Shown: in pieces, positions 42,801 to 50,389 of the stretch
Layout of the letters: the number at the start of each line of letters is the position of its first letter
Numbering within the stretch: the first letter of the stretch is position 1
Source: Bacteroidota bacterium
GTDB lineage: Bacteria > Bacteroidota > Bacteroidia > Chitinophagales > Saprospiraceae
NCBI GenBank assembly: GCA_016124585.1
Contig: WGNL01000021.1
Span: 1 to 64,000, forward strand
Direction: 5' to 3'
DNA: 64,000 nt
The notes under the pieces: generated by a model
Databases searched by the model: none
Told to the model about the DNA's origin: nothing
The model's input: the letters and a program-made list of their open reading frames with translations, nothing else
Translations under genes and position numbers: made by a program

Positions 42801-45455
42801 AGGGGTAATATTTGGTGTAATGGTAATATTGACGTCATTGTTTGTAACGTTGACGGGGATGGAGGCCGTACAACCATTGCTACCAGTCACGGTAACGGAA
42901 TAGGTACCTGAAGGAATCCCGCTCAAACTAGTGCCAGTTGACCCATCAGACCACAAATAAGTAAATGGGCTGGCCCCACCTGTTACAGAAACGCTGGCGC
43001 CACCATTGCTTTGGTTACAAAAAGTTGGCGTTACCAAAGGGCTCAAAATTGGATTATCCGGCTGGTTTGGCACGTTGAAACTCGCAGTCTGGGTACACGC
43101 CCCACCACCTTCCACCGTAACCATATATGTGCCTGGACTCAGCCCCACTAGGTTAGTCCCGGTGCTACCATTTGACCAAGTTATGGTATAGTTACTGCCT
43201 CCAGGAGGCATGGCTGGTGAAATATTGATAGCAATACCACCGGTGCCACTGTTGCAACTTGTGTTGGCTGTGATGGAGCCATTGATAGTAATTGGCGGAT
43301 TAGTATTAGTCAAATTAACCGTTGAGCTTGAGGTGCAGCCGTTTGCGCCAGTAACCGTTACGCTATAACTACCAGCCAACACATCGTCAAGGTCTTCGGT
43401 TGTAGCACCATTTGACCAAGCGAAGGTGTATGGAGGCACTCCTCCTGAAACCGACACATTGATATCCCCATTTGAAAGCTCACAAACCGAAGGTGTAGTG
43501 GAGGAAGAAACAACAGGATTGTTTGGTTGGTCAGGCACATTGAAGTTCAATGTAGCAGTACATGCCCCACCACCAGCAACGGTTACAGAATAGTTGCCGG
43601 GAGCGACATTTGAAAGGTCTTCTGTCGTTGCACCATTGTTCCAGCTGAAAGTATAAGAGCCGCCACCAGGAGGAGCCGCAGGTGTCAATGAAATATCTAT
43701 TCCTCCATTCCCACCATTACAAGTCGTGTTTGCAGTAATTGAGCTGTTTATGGTGATAGGAGGATTGCTATTGGTCAGGTTAATGGAGGAAGTCCCCGTA
43801 CAGCCATTTGCACCGGTCACAGTAACCGTGTAGTTTCCAGCTGAAATCATATTCAAGTCCTCTGTCGTAGCTCCATTTGACCAAGCAAATGTGTAGGGAG
43901 CTACACCCCCCGAAACACTTACATCGATATCACCATTTGCCAATTCACAAACTGTTGGTGTAGTTGTGAAAGTAACATTGGGATTATTCGGTTGCTGCGC
44001 AATAGTAAAAGACCCAGTGCCGGTGCAAGTTGTACCGAATGAAACTGTAACTGTGTAGGTACCTGGCGCCACATCGGTCAAATCCTCAGTTGTTGCACCA
44101 TTCGACCAACTGTAGGTGTAAGTATTTGCCGGTGTAACACTAATATCAATATCACCTTCATCGCTGTTACAGGATGTATTTGGAGTGGTAGTTCCTGCTA
44201 CATTGATATTGAGCGGGTCATTGGCAATATTGTATGTGTTGGTCTCAGTACAGCCAGCTGAGTTTGTAATAGTGACAGTGTACGATCCACTAGCCACATC
44301 GGTCAAATCTTGCGAAGTCGCACCATTTGACCAAGCATAGGTATAGGTACCTGTCGGAGTCACGCTGAGGTCAATATCTCCCAAGCCTTGTCCGCATACG
44401 TCAGGTGTAGTGTTTGCACTTGCATCTATGTTGGCCACCGTTACGCTTGAACTACCAGAGACAGTACCCGGGCAGTTCGGACTGGGATAATTCACACTGA
44501 CCAAAGTATAGTTGCCAGGCTGTGTGGCTGTGATAGTGTACGGGTTGTCATTTGTAGTGATAGGGGGTTGGCTTACACCATTTATTGCGTAAACAAAAGT
44601 CCACGGCCCACCTCCTGCGGGTGTAAAACTCACAGTTAGTGGGACCGACCCCATTGGGCCTTCGCAAAGTGTCCCTGTCCCTGAAATCATAGCCGTAGGA
44701 ATAGGCAATACTACAATAGTAGTGCAAGACGGCGTTTGGTTTGTAAAACAAGCATTGGAAGCCGTAACACATAATTGTGCCGTACCTGGGGTAGTCCAGG
44801 TCACATCCACGTTATTGGTTGTAGAATTGAAAGTGCCCAAAGCTGGAGTCAAAGTCCATTCATATGATGTTGCTCCAGTGGCTGCAGTAGCGGAGTAAGC
44901 CGTGGTTGAATTGACGCAAACTGGACTTGCACCAGTTACAGGGCCAGGGTTACCAGGTGCCTGAGCCACTGTGGAACCTTGTGTTACCTGCACAGAATAA
45001 TCACAAACATTCCCACCACAGCCATCAATCACGATGTAATAAATTTGGCCCACCACAAAATTTGAAGACTGAAGGGTAAAAGGGGAAGTAGTACACGGAC
45101 ATTGTAGATCCATAGACACCCAAGGCGGCCCACAAGCTTGATAAATGGCTCCTTGCAAACCTTGCTGGCCACCAGCTTGGCAATTGCTAGGGGAGATTTG
45201 AATGGCGATATTGGTAGTACCCGCATAAAATGCGAACCACTCGTCGTTATTGAGCACGTTGTTTGGACAGCCAGGAAATGGTTGCTGTTGGTTGTTGTTG
45301 TTGATGGTTCCGCAGTAGCCATCCAAGTTTAAGCAATTGGGCTGGGCTTCTTGGCATGTATTGGTTGAAGTGGGTGTGCCCGGTGGTGGGCATTGTGCTT
45401 TCGCCAATTGTGCGATTGTGACTAATGAAATCAGAAAAAGGTAAATTTTTCTCAT
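36885..45455 (-). CDS. Giant SprB-like adhesin with type B T9SS domain
   Basis: A 2856-residue surface protein. After the signal peptide (1-20) come an N-terminal domain of about 320 residues rich in Cys and Pro, 24 tandem repeats of about 75 residues (about residues 340-2155), further Ig-like/PKD segments, and a C-terminal type B sorting (gliding motility-associated) domain, SFSPNGDGTNDVFMIY to LEGDVSLMR. The repeats carry the SprB signature: SxGGxxPYTFxWSNGATTEDL followed by GTYTVTVTGANGCT. SprB is the mobile gliding adhesin of Flavobacterium; this protein has the same repeat family and secretion signal, so a role in adhesion or gliding is likely. The repeats alternate between two types (see findings). 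Confidence 0.93.
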   Translation of the reverse strand: MRKIYLFLISLVTIAQLAKAQCPPPGTPTSTNTCQEAQPNCLNLDGYCGTINNNNQQQPFPGCPNNVLNNDEWFAFYAGTTNIAIQISPSNCQAGGQQGLQGAIYQACGPPWVSMDLQCPCTTSPFTLQSSNFVVGQIYYIVIDGCGGNVCDYSVQVTQGSTVAQAPGNPGPVTGASPVCVNSTTAYSATAATGATSYEWTLTPALGTFNSTTNNVDVTWTTPGTAQLCVTASNACFTNQTPSCTTIVVLPIPTAMISGTGTLCEGPMGSVPLTVSFTPAGGGPWTFVYAINGVSQPPITTNDNPYTITATQPGNYTLVSVNYPSPNCPGTVSGSSSVTVANIDASANTTPDVCGQGLGDIDLSVTPTGTYTYAWSNGATSQDLTDVASGSYTVTITNSAGCTETNTYNIANDPLNINVAGTTTPNTSCNSDEGDIDISVTPANTYTYSWSNGATTEDLTDVAPGTYTVTVSFGTTCTGTGSFTIAQQPNNPNVTFTTTPTVCELANGDIDVSVSGGVAPYTFAWSNGATTEDLNMISAGNYTVTVTGANGCTGTSSINLTNSNPPITINSSITANTTCNGGNGGIDISLTPAAPPGGGSYTFSWNNGATTEDLSNVAPGNYSVTVAGGGACTATLNFNVPDQPNNPVVSSSTTPSVCELSNGDINVSVSGGVPPYTFAWSNGATTEDLDDVLAGSYSVTVTGANGCTSSSTVNLTNTNPPITINGSITANTSCNSGTGGIAINISPAMPPGGSNYTITWSNGSTGTNLVGLSPGTYMVTVEGGGACTQTASFNVPNQPDNPILSPLVTPTFCNQSNGGASVSVTGGASPFTYLWSDGSTGTSLSGIPSGTYSVTVTGSNGCTASIPVNVTNNDVNITITPNITPNTVCVGPGNGSISITTQPPGLNIIWSTGSTLDNIGPLDAGTYSVTVSAGGSCTQQASFTVPTQPNLPNVVTQVTPTECGLPSGEAEVQANGGMPGYTYMWSNGSTSTLISPVPAGNYFVTVTDAAGCTATASANVMDVPVQINLNGFVNDNTSCLLPNGSISLSVDPPGTGVQWSNGSTSTDLQNLAPGTYTVTATYGANCTTGSYFTVADMSNLPTLTADAVNATCGQSNGSINMDIFGGEAPFFILWSNGSPLEDLDNIPPGLYDVTVTSFSGCTATTSVNVANSNLNLSISGVPAANTSCSSPNGAVNVTVTPAGSYTYAWSNMATTEDLANVPAGTYTVTVSAGGSCTAVGTYQVTSSASPPALSTTPTAATCGLNNGGVDLTITGGVTPYTISWSNMASTEDLSNIAGGTYTVTVTGANGCSATASANVGNTNTSPNIAGTPTANTSCTANNGGVNITVTPAGAYTYAWSNMATTEDITSIVAGTYTVTVSAGGSCSSTASFTVANNVSNPNLVDNITADICSQNTGGIDLTVTGATPPYTFAWSNMATTEDLTNIPSGTYSVTVSGVNGCSTTASYNVANNSSNFSLSGVAQPLSSCATTNGSVNLTITPASGTYDIAWSNMATTEDISNLTPGTYTVTVSDAGSCSATASFVVGDITESPTLSQNITPEVCFMEDGAVDLSVSGSTTPYVFAWSNMANTEDLSNIGGGIYTVTVTGANGCSSTTTANVPVNTIAFSVNGVTTENTSCAVETGAIDLTVTPAGAYTYTWSNNATSEDLTSLSGGSYTVTVSAGGSCTSTASFTVTSTTLDPVISPNLTPAVCGENNGNIDLTISGGVSPFTFVWASGPTTEDLSNVAPGTYSVQVEGANGCVSSANFTVQDSPVAINITGTPAANNSCDTPNGLVNITVSPAGTYDFDWSNMETSEDIAGLSPGTYTVTVTQGLTCSAEANFTVGNNTGAPVLTQSVSPDVCNGGVGGINLTVIGNSTPYTFVWSNAEITEDLTNIAQGTYTVTVTGSDGCTATGSYNVPNTSNTFSFTGTTSANTLCSGSNGAVNLTVSPAGSYNFIWSTGQTTEDINGLAPGNYEVTVSDNGTCTASEVFTVGNNSPAPNVTGVPTDVLCFGGNTGSINLTITGGVGPYVYDWSPSLPTSPEDPTDLAADSYAVTVTDAAGCSSTASFVINQPTSSTQLICNQSGNVSLPGMADGEATVTINGGVAPYSVDWNPGAQQNGVLAGPFVISNLAEGPYSVIVTDANGCTTNCAFNISTDDCVTSVGSMSNSLLSNCGVGCITAIYSNFGEYLDTNDVLQYVLHTGTSNQIVNEILRSDTPTFCFDANTMSYGVTYYVSAVAGDADGIGDVILTDPCTRISAGTPIIFYQVPVASIAQPAPLTCLVQQTTLQGMSSLPNSTYSWVASQGGNIVGSSTTANITVNAAGTYTLTVTRNGCSSTSTVQVVNLATNVTATVVSSPGEILDCVVSEITLTATVNGSSNPDYAWFLNGQQVGTGQNYVLQDSGMYIVVVTDQASGCTGTASLIINDNSDYPQLSANPAPLLNCSGAPVTLSGSSTVNGVTFEWVTISGTDTTLVGQGTSTEVTMPGTYYLIGTAPNGCDNGIAVQVNGDYTLPTVSAGSDETLDCYQTPLNLTGSGSVGVSFFWTTDMPGVVITDPTNPVITVNASGVYSLTVTDLGNFCTNSDDVEVFQYENVPQAEVLPEDPDCFGDENGSITLNTDPANGPYTFELNGQNYGSQNYFAPLAPGTYQIQVTDGQGCVWTTNVTLNTPDQLLVNLGADLVVNLGETATITAQYTVSASQLDTLIWTPSILFPCPEMPCDEQEFQPTQQTVVTVTVIDQNGCRADDLLSVFVKKDNPVYVPNSFSPNGDGTNDVFMIYAGKEVQKIKEFLVFDRWGETVWEYHNFEPNNPAYGWDGRHRNELMNPAVFVWFAVVEFIDGSEVLLEGDVSLMR
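38985..44430 (-). repeat. 24-unit SprB repeat array, ABAB pattern
   Basis: Each unit of roughly 225 bp encodes a WSNGATTEDL-type core. Odd units end in TGANGCT-type turns and even units in SAGGSCT-type turns with a following TASFTV strand, giving a two-unit period of about 450-480 bp for at least 22 consecutive units. Units 12 to 17 share WSNMA in place of WSNGA, which suggests local copying within the gene. Confidence 0.85.
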
Positions 45456-45824
45456 ACCTTAATTAAATAGGTTGGTGTGATAATGTTTGCTTCCATTGAT
45501 AAATGAAAACCTACTACAAATCGACTTGTGGCTCAAGAATTCAACTTAAGTCGATCATAGTAGCTTCATTTGATGGAAAATTACTTTTCTAACGCTTTAT
45601 TCTTCTTAATCTGAAACTCATTGGTTGTCGGGATCTCTTTGGTGAGCAGTTTCTCAAAATCCTACTAAAAAGCGTGAAATTCAAGGGAGATTGGGTCAGA
45701 ACCATTCTTATAATGAAATTCTGAATAGAAAGACCCCACAATATCTGGCAAATGACTCACAAAACAGCCTTACAATTCAATATTTGGCATAAAAAGGCAG
45801 CAAATGCCCTGAAAAAGACATTTA
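45456..45824. other. Intergenic region
   Basis: This 369-base gap holds a weak minus-strand terminator (about 45792-45810, GGCA-TGCC stem with T-run) and the presumed promoter of the giant adhesin, which could not be matched to TAnnTTTG with confidence. A CGACTT/AAGTCG inverted pair lies about 70 to 100 bases before the adhesin start. Nothing else was seen. Confidence 0.5.
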
Positions 45825-46487
45825 TCACTTCAAAAACTTCTTCATGTTCTCAACATCCACGTTGATTTGAGACACAAGTACCTCGTAACTAGCCACGAAA
45901 TTGCTTTGTGTCGCAGAAACTTTTGAAGTGGCCTCTTTGATTTCCTTTTCCAATTTGTCCATTTCCGCCCTGTGCTGCTCCATTTCCTGTGTGAGCTTTT
46001 TAATTTGTTCTGCCTTTTCCTTTAAAGTTGCATCTAAATTGCTCATCATGGTCTGACGGTTTCCGATTCGCTCGGCTGTTTGATTGCGAAGCGCTTGACC
46101 AAATTTAGATTGCTCTGCCTTAAGTACATCCAGGTAATGACCTGCAGATTCCACCAGTTTTTGAGGAGTTGCCCCCATTGCTTGAGCCATTGCAAAAGCG
46201 GATTGGTAACGAACCTGCTCATCCATCGGCATTTTTTCCAACGATTTCAGCGATTGACGGTATTCCAAATAATCAACGCCAGGCAGGTTCGCTTTCTCCA
46301 TTGCCCCGAGCAATACCTCCAAAAACTTGGGGCTTGCCTCGCCAGGCTGGCTAGGTGGTAAGTCAATATTTATTGGCGCAGTATCTGGGCTGTCATTTGT
46401 TGATACCTGTTTTTGAGCTGACTTTGCTGGCGCATTGGGGTCATCAACAATAAACAAGGACTTGATACTCTTCAAATCAAAAGGCAT
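45825..46487 (-). CDS. Hypothetical coiled-coil protein
   Basis: A 220-residue soluble protein. The first 55 residues are Pro/Ser-rich and look disordered; residues 56-125 form a small helical domain (FLEVLLGAMEKANLPGVDYLEYRQSL), and the remaining part is a long coiled coil (about 140-200, EKAEQIKKLTQEMEQHRAEM). No signal peptide or membrane segment is present. A similar helical style is seen in the membrane coiled-coil protein at 32873-33895, but no homology can be claimed. It is transcribed away from the glycosyltransferase and its job is unknown. Confidence 0.6.
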   Translation of the reverse strand: MPFDLKSIKSLFIVDDPNAPAKSAQKQVSTNDSPDTAPINIDLPPSQPGEASPKFLEVLLGAMEKANLPGVDYLEYRQSLKSLEKMPMDEQVRYQSAFAMAQAMGATPQKLVESAGHYLDVLKAEQSKFGQALRNQTAERIGNRQTMMSNLDATLKEKAEQIKKLTQEMEQHRAEMDKLEKEIKEATSKVSATQSNFVASYEVLVSQINVDVENMKKFLK

Positions 46488-46743
46488 AGCTTTCGCAATT
46501 TCTATTTGTATTGTTTAAAAATCACGCAAATAAACTAATTGCAATGGTTACTTCAAAGTATTTACAGCCATCGCCAACGAAATCACTTTTGAACCGCTCT
46601 TGACAACCATTCATCTTTTGGTTAGTAATTCTTTTAAAAGGTTGCATTTGTTTTCTTTGCGGCATATTTATAAGCTTAATTCTGTTAACCGCATTGGTAA
46701 TTAATGTCGATTTTCAAATATCAATTCCTAAACTTGAAGCTTA

Positions 46744-47469
46744 ATGACCTTTGATGTTACCATTCCCGTACTCAACGAAGCAGCCACACTAGAAAGGCAG
46801 GTGCTCTTTTTGCATGATTTTTTGAAAAAAAACTATCCTGAGAACAGGCAATGGCAAATAGTAATTGCCGACAATGGCAGCACTGACCAAACTTTTGAAA
46901 TTGCTGAACAACTGCACAAAAAACATCCTGAAATTATTCCACTTAGAGTACCCCGTAAAGGTGTTGGGCTTGCTTTGAAAACGAGTTGGAGCCAATCCAA
47001 GGCTGATATTGTAGGATATATGGACCTTGACCTCGCCACCGATTTGCCCCATTTCTTGGAGGCATTTGATGCATTGGCAAACCAAGGTTATGATATTGTC
47101 TACGGCACCCGTCTGCACCCTAAATCCAAAGTTATCGGCCGTACTGTCAAGCGGGAAATCACTAGTCGTGTCTTCAATTTTATCCTAAAAACCTATCTTG
47201 GTGTGGGTTTTTCTGATGGAATGTGCGGCTTCAAATGGCTCAGGCGGGAAGTTTATCAACCCCTGAATGCAGCTGGTGCAGTAAGCGACGGATGGTTTTT
47301 CAGCACCGAACTACTGACCATAGCAGAGTGGAAACATTTGAAAACACTGGAACTTCCTGTTAAATGGACCGACGATGTGACCAGTAGCCGAGTAAAAATC
47401 GGACCACTGGCCAAGCAATATTTAGCAGCCATGAAAGTGCTGAAGGGGAAGAAATTATTGAATAGCTAA
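46744..47469 (+). CDS. Family 2 glycosyltransferase, dolichyl-P-type
   Basis: A 241-residue GT-A glycosyltransferase. The nucleotide-binding start TIPVLNEAATLERQV (about 7-20), the IVIADNGSTDQT block (about 39) and the metal-binding DLDLATD (about 96-102) place it with the dolichyl-phosphate glucose/mannose synthase-like family. There is no C-terminal membrane segment, so it is probably a cytoplasmic face enzyme. The donor sugar and acceptor are unknown. A FAD oxidoreductase follows after 64 bases and may belong to the same transcript. Confidence 0.85.
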   Translation: MTFDVTIPVLNEAATLERQVLFLHDFLKKNYPENRQWQIVIADNGSTDQTFEIAEQLHKKHPEIIPLRVPRKGVGLALKTSWSQSKADIVGYMDLDLATDLPHFLEAFDALANQGYDIVYGTRLHPKSKVIGRTVKREITSRVFNFILKTYLGVGFSDGMCGFKWLRREVYQPLNAAGAVSDGWFFSTELLTIAEWKHLKTLELPVKWTDDVTSSRVKIGPLAKQYLAAMKVLKGKKLLNS

Positions 47470-47533
47470 ATTATTAATTTGTTATTCGTGGCACAACTTC
47501 CATCGAGCAGTCTAACCATCCAACAATAAAACA

Positions 47534-48670
47534 ATTCAACAATCTAAAACATACGACCATCTCATCATCGGCGGCGGCATATTTGGCAGCTATGCAGCTC
47601 ATTATCTTGCCGCAAAGGGTGCAAAGGTTTTATTGGTTGAAAAGGAGCGGGAAATGTTCAAAAAAGCCAGTATCGTCAATCAAGCGAGGTTGCACAGTGG
47701 CTACCACTATCCTCGCAGCGTGGCCACTGCCTTGATGAGCGACGACAACAAAGCCCGTTTCACGGAGGAACATCGCCAATTTATTCTGTTTGATTTTGAA
47801 AAATACTATGCCATCGACCGCTACGGCAGCTTCACGGATGCTGCGCAATTCGAGCGTTTTTGTGATTTTATTGGCATTCGTTGCGACCGGGAAGAGGAGC
47901 ATCACTTGTTCAACTACGACCGACTTGAAGCTTTGTACCGAACCACAGAGTACACTTTTGACCCAGTACTGATTGGCCAATATTACCAGCAAAAAATTGC
48001 TGACCAGAACAACATCGAAATACGTTGTTTTACCAAAATAAATGCGGCAGAAATGGTGGCTGATAGCTGGCAAGTCGTTCTGCAAAACCTTGGAAATGGT
48101 GCCTTTGAAACGATTTTTGCCAAATCAGCTATTAATGCAACCTACGCCCAAAGCAACTCGTTAAATCGGATGTTCGGAATGCCGGACATTAATCTGATGC
48201 ACGAGATTTCTGAGATGGCATTTGTCACTTCACCTCAGTTGAAAAACATTGGCCTGACAGTAATGGACGGTCAGTTTGGCTCACTGATGCCTTATGGATT
48301 GTCAGGGCTTCTGTCGCTAAGTTCTGTAGCTTACACCCATCACAAGGTGAGCTATGATAACCTGCCGACCTTCGATTGCCAGCAACAAAATCCGCTGTGT
48401 AAACCTGATTTTACCGAAGATTGCAACGGTTGTCCAGCCCAACCACCGAGCAACTATCGAAAGATGTTGGGGCAGATTCGGCAATACTTTTCAGAGTCGG
48501 TGGAGTTGAATTATCAGCATTCACTTTTCACCATAAAATCAAAATTGAAGGCTAATTTCATTGATGATGGCAGGCCGACTGAAATCTCCTGCCTCCACCG
48601 CAGTCCAGACTTTTATTGCATCTTTGCCGGAAAAATTAACTCGATATACGAAATAGAAAAAGTTGTTTGA
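47534..48670 (+). CDS. FAD-dependent oxidoreductase, start codon uncertain
   Basis: A roughly 378-residue DAO-type flavoprotein. The FAD-binding dinucleotide motif GGGIFG sits near residues 13-18 in YDHLIIGGGIFGSYAA, followed by the second-strand acid in VLLVEKE, and the C-terminal region has a Cys-rich segment (CKPDFTEDCNGCP). The frame is closed by TAA at 47513 and contains no ATG, GTG or TTG before this motif; ATT at 47534 is the nearest possible start, so either a rare start, a lost start codon or a sequence error must be assumed. The remaining gene is intact. The substrate, possibly an amino-acid or sugar acid, is unknown. Confidence 0.65.
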   Translation: MQQSKTYDHLIIGGGIFGSYAAHYLAAKGAKVLLVEKEREMFKKASIVNQARLHSGYHYPRSVATALMSDDNKARFTEEHRQFILFDFEKYYAIDRYGSFTDAAQFERFCDFIGIRCDREEEHHLFNYDRLEALYRTTEYTFDPVLIGQYYQQKIADQNNIEIRCFTKINAAEMVADSWQVVLQNLGNGAFETIFAKSAINATYAQSNSLNRMFGMPDINLMHEISEMAFVTSPQLKNIGLTVMDGQFGSLMPYGLSGLLSLSSVAYTHHKVSYDNLPTFDCQQQNPLCKPDFTEDCNGCPAQPPSNYRKMLGQIRQYFSESVELNYQHSLFTIKSKLKANFIDDGRPTEISCLHRSPDFYCIFAGKINSIYEIEKVV

Positions 48671-48748
48671 GAATTGAAAATTGACAGTTGAAAATTGAAA
48701 ATGTTTAAACCACGCCATTTTCAATTTCTAATTTTCATTTTTCAATTC
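48671..48748. repeat. Degenerate 33-nt inverted repeat
   Basis: Arms 48671-48703 and 48716-48748 match at 28 of 33 positions around a 12-base loop. They are built from AATTGAAAA-type words also found at other intergenic sites in this window. Confidence 0.75.
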
Positions 48749-48762
48749 CCCAATTCCAAATT

Positions 48763-50019
48763 ATGCCCGCCATCCAAGTATCAACCGAAATCGGCCCTTT
48801 GCGCCGAGTTATTGTACACCGCCCCGACGAGGGGATTGCCCGTGTTTCACCAAAAAGAGCCAGCGAACTGCTCTTCGATGACATTGTCCATTTGCCGCAA
48901 ATGCAAGAAGAACATGATGTTTTCACAGGTATCTTGCGTGCCTTTCTTGGAGAAGATAATGTATTGGAAACCAAGGACTTATTAGCTGGCGCAATCGCCG
49001 CCGACGCTGCTACTAAAGAATGGATTATTAACGAAATTGTGGACTACGAGGAGTTGCCAAAAGCCTGCAAAAAGTTGCTGATGGACCTGCCTAACGAGCG
49101 CCTAGCCGACGTCCTAATCACCGGCTATTTGGCCGAAGAGGATTACATCATGTTTGACCCCATCCCGAACTTCATTTTTACTCGGGACATTGCCGTGACG
49201 GTCAACGACCATGTCATCATCACGAAACCAGGCAAGGAAGCCCGCTTCAGGGAAAATTACCTGTCAAGGTTCATTTTCTGGTCAAACCCAATTTTTGCGC
49301 ACCTAAAATCGGAAGGTCGCCTCATCAACATGAATCATTACGAAGACTTCCCTCCCAGTCGACGGGGCGAGGTAGTCAGTTTGGAAGGCGGTGACATGAT
49401 GGTGATGAACAAGGATTACCTCCTCGTTGGTTGTAGTGAGCGCACCAGTGCCCATGCTATTCATTCCCTTCGCAATAAACTTTTTGAAAATAAGGTGGTG
49501 AAAAATGTGGTGCAGATTAACATCCCTGCCGACCGCAGTTACATGCACATTGACACGATTTTCACCCAAGTTGACAACAATGTGATTGTCGCCTTCAAGC
49601 CCATCGTTTTGGATGGCTTGGGCAGCAATGTGGAGGTGCATAAAATCAATGGAACCAGCGTTTTTTACAATTCCATCCGTGATTTTATCGTCAATGAAAT
49701 CAATCCGAACATGCAGTTCATCCTCTCAGGAAATGGCCAAACGCCTTACCAAGAGCGGGAACAATGGACGGACGGCTGCAACCTCGTGGCCTTGAAACCG
49801 GGCGTTGCGCTCACTTATGACCGAAACCCAGAAACGGAAAAAGCATTTAGGAAGGCTGGCTTTAAAACCGTTCACGCCCGGAAATTGCTGAAAGAACTAC
49901 AAAGTGGAAAAGTGAAGCCACAAGACATTGAAAAGACCATCATCAACCTTCCATCCAACGAACTTTCACGTGCCCGTGGCGGTTCGCATTGCATGACTTG
50001 CCCAATAGAACGGGATTAA
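48763..50019 (+). CDS. arcA: Arginine deiminase
   Basis: A 418-residue guanidino-modifying enzyme that hydrolyses arginine to citrulline and ammonia. The family motifs are in order: FTRD (about 142-145), EGGD (about 210-213), HID (His with Asp, about 265) and the C-terminal active-site loop ending in Cys410 in GGSHCMTCP. Substrate-gating arginine RARGG precedes the loop. The family consensus is usually GGPHC, here GGSHC, which is a mild variation. No ornithine carbamoyltransferase, carbamate kinase or antiporter lies nearby, so this is not the usual arc operon. A 33-nt inverted repeat separates it from the FAD gene. Confidence 0.93.
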   Translation: MPAIQVSTEIGPLRRVIVHRPDEGIARVSPKRASELLFDDIVHLPQMQEEHDVFTGILRAFLGEDNVLETKDLLAGAIAADAATKEWIINEIVDYEELPKACKKLLMDLPNERLADVLITGYLAEEDYIMFDPIPNFIFTRDIAVTVNDHVIITKPGKEARFRENYLSRFIFWSNPIFAHLKSEGRLINMNHYEDFPPSRRGEVVSLEGGDMMVMNKDYLLVGCSERTSAHAIHSLRNKLFENKVVKNVVQINIPADRSYMHIDTIFTQVDNNVIVAFKPIVLDGLGSNVEVHKINGTSVFYNSIRDFIVNEINPNMQFILSGNGQTPYQEREQWTDGCNLVALKPGVALTYDRNPETEKAFRKAGFKTVHARKLLKELQSGKVKPQDIEKTIINLPSNELSRARGGSHCMTCPIERD

Positions 50020-50021
50020 TT

Positions 50022-50074
50022 TGAACAGTGAACGGTAAATTGATGACCGTTCACAAATTACAATTCACTGTTCA
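50022..50074. repeat. Nested inverted repeat
   Basis: TGAACAGTGAA (50022-50032) pairs with TTCACTGTTCA (50064-50074), and the overlapping GTGAACGGT (50028-50036) pairs with ACCGTTCAC (50046-50054), so two alternative hairpins are possible between arcA and the DUF721 gene. Confidence 0.75.
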
Positions 50075-50077
50075 TCA

Positions 50078-50377
50078 ATGACTAAAATGCACCTCGACAA
50101 TCAGCAACAGCTCAAAGATGTTTTGAAAGGACTCGTGGATGACCTGCGGTGGAAGGAGCCTTTGAACGAAGCCAAAGTAAGGCAGGTTTGGAAAGATAAA
50201 ATGGGCACTACTATCAATTCGTACACTATGGACATCAACCTGCGGAAAGGCAAACTTTACATCACGCTCACCTCTGCCCCACTCAAACAGGAGCTGAGTT
50301 ACGAGCGAGAAAAAATCATGTCAATGATGAATTCTGAATTGGGTGGAAGTTTCGTCACGGAGGTAATTGTGCGGTAA
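50078..50377 (+). CDS. DUF721/DciA-like protein
   Basis: A 99-residue small basic protein of the DUF721 family. In many bacteria lacking DnaC or DnaI, DciA-type DUF721 proteins help load the replicative helicase. The conserved core is visible as VRQVWKDKMGTTI (about 31-43), LRKGKLYITLTSAPLKQELSYERE (about 54-77) and the closing GGSFVTEVIVR. It starts 58 bases after the arginine deiminase. A role in replication initiation is inferred from the family. Confidence 0.8.
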   Translation: MTKMHLDNQQQLKDVLKGLVDDLRWKEPLNEAKVRQVWKDKMGTTINSYTMDINLRKGKLYITLTSAPLKQELSYEREKIMSMMNSELGGSFVTEVIVR

Positions 50378-50389
50378 ATCTTACTTGGA

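Noticed and set aside
37227-45332. Many 60-160-codon frames opposite the giant adhesin
   Set aside because: They repeat with the adhesin repeat period and have no independent signal peptides, start sites or motifs.
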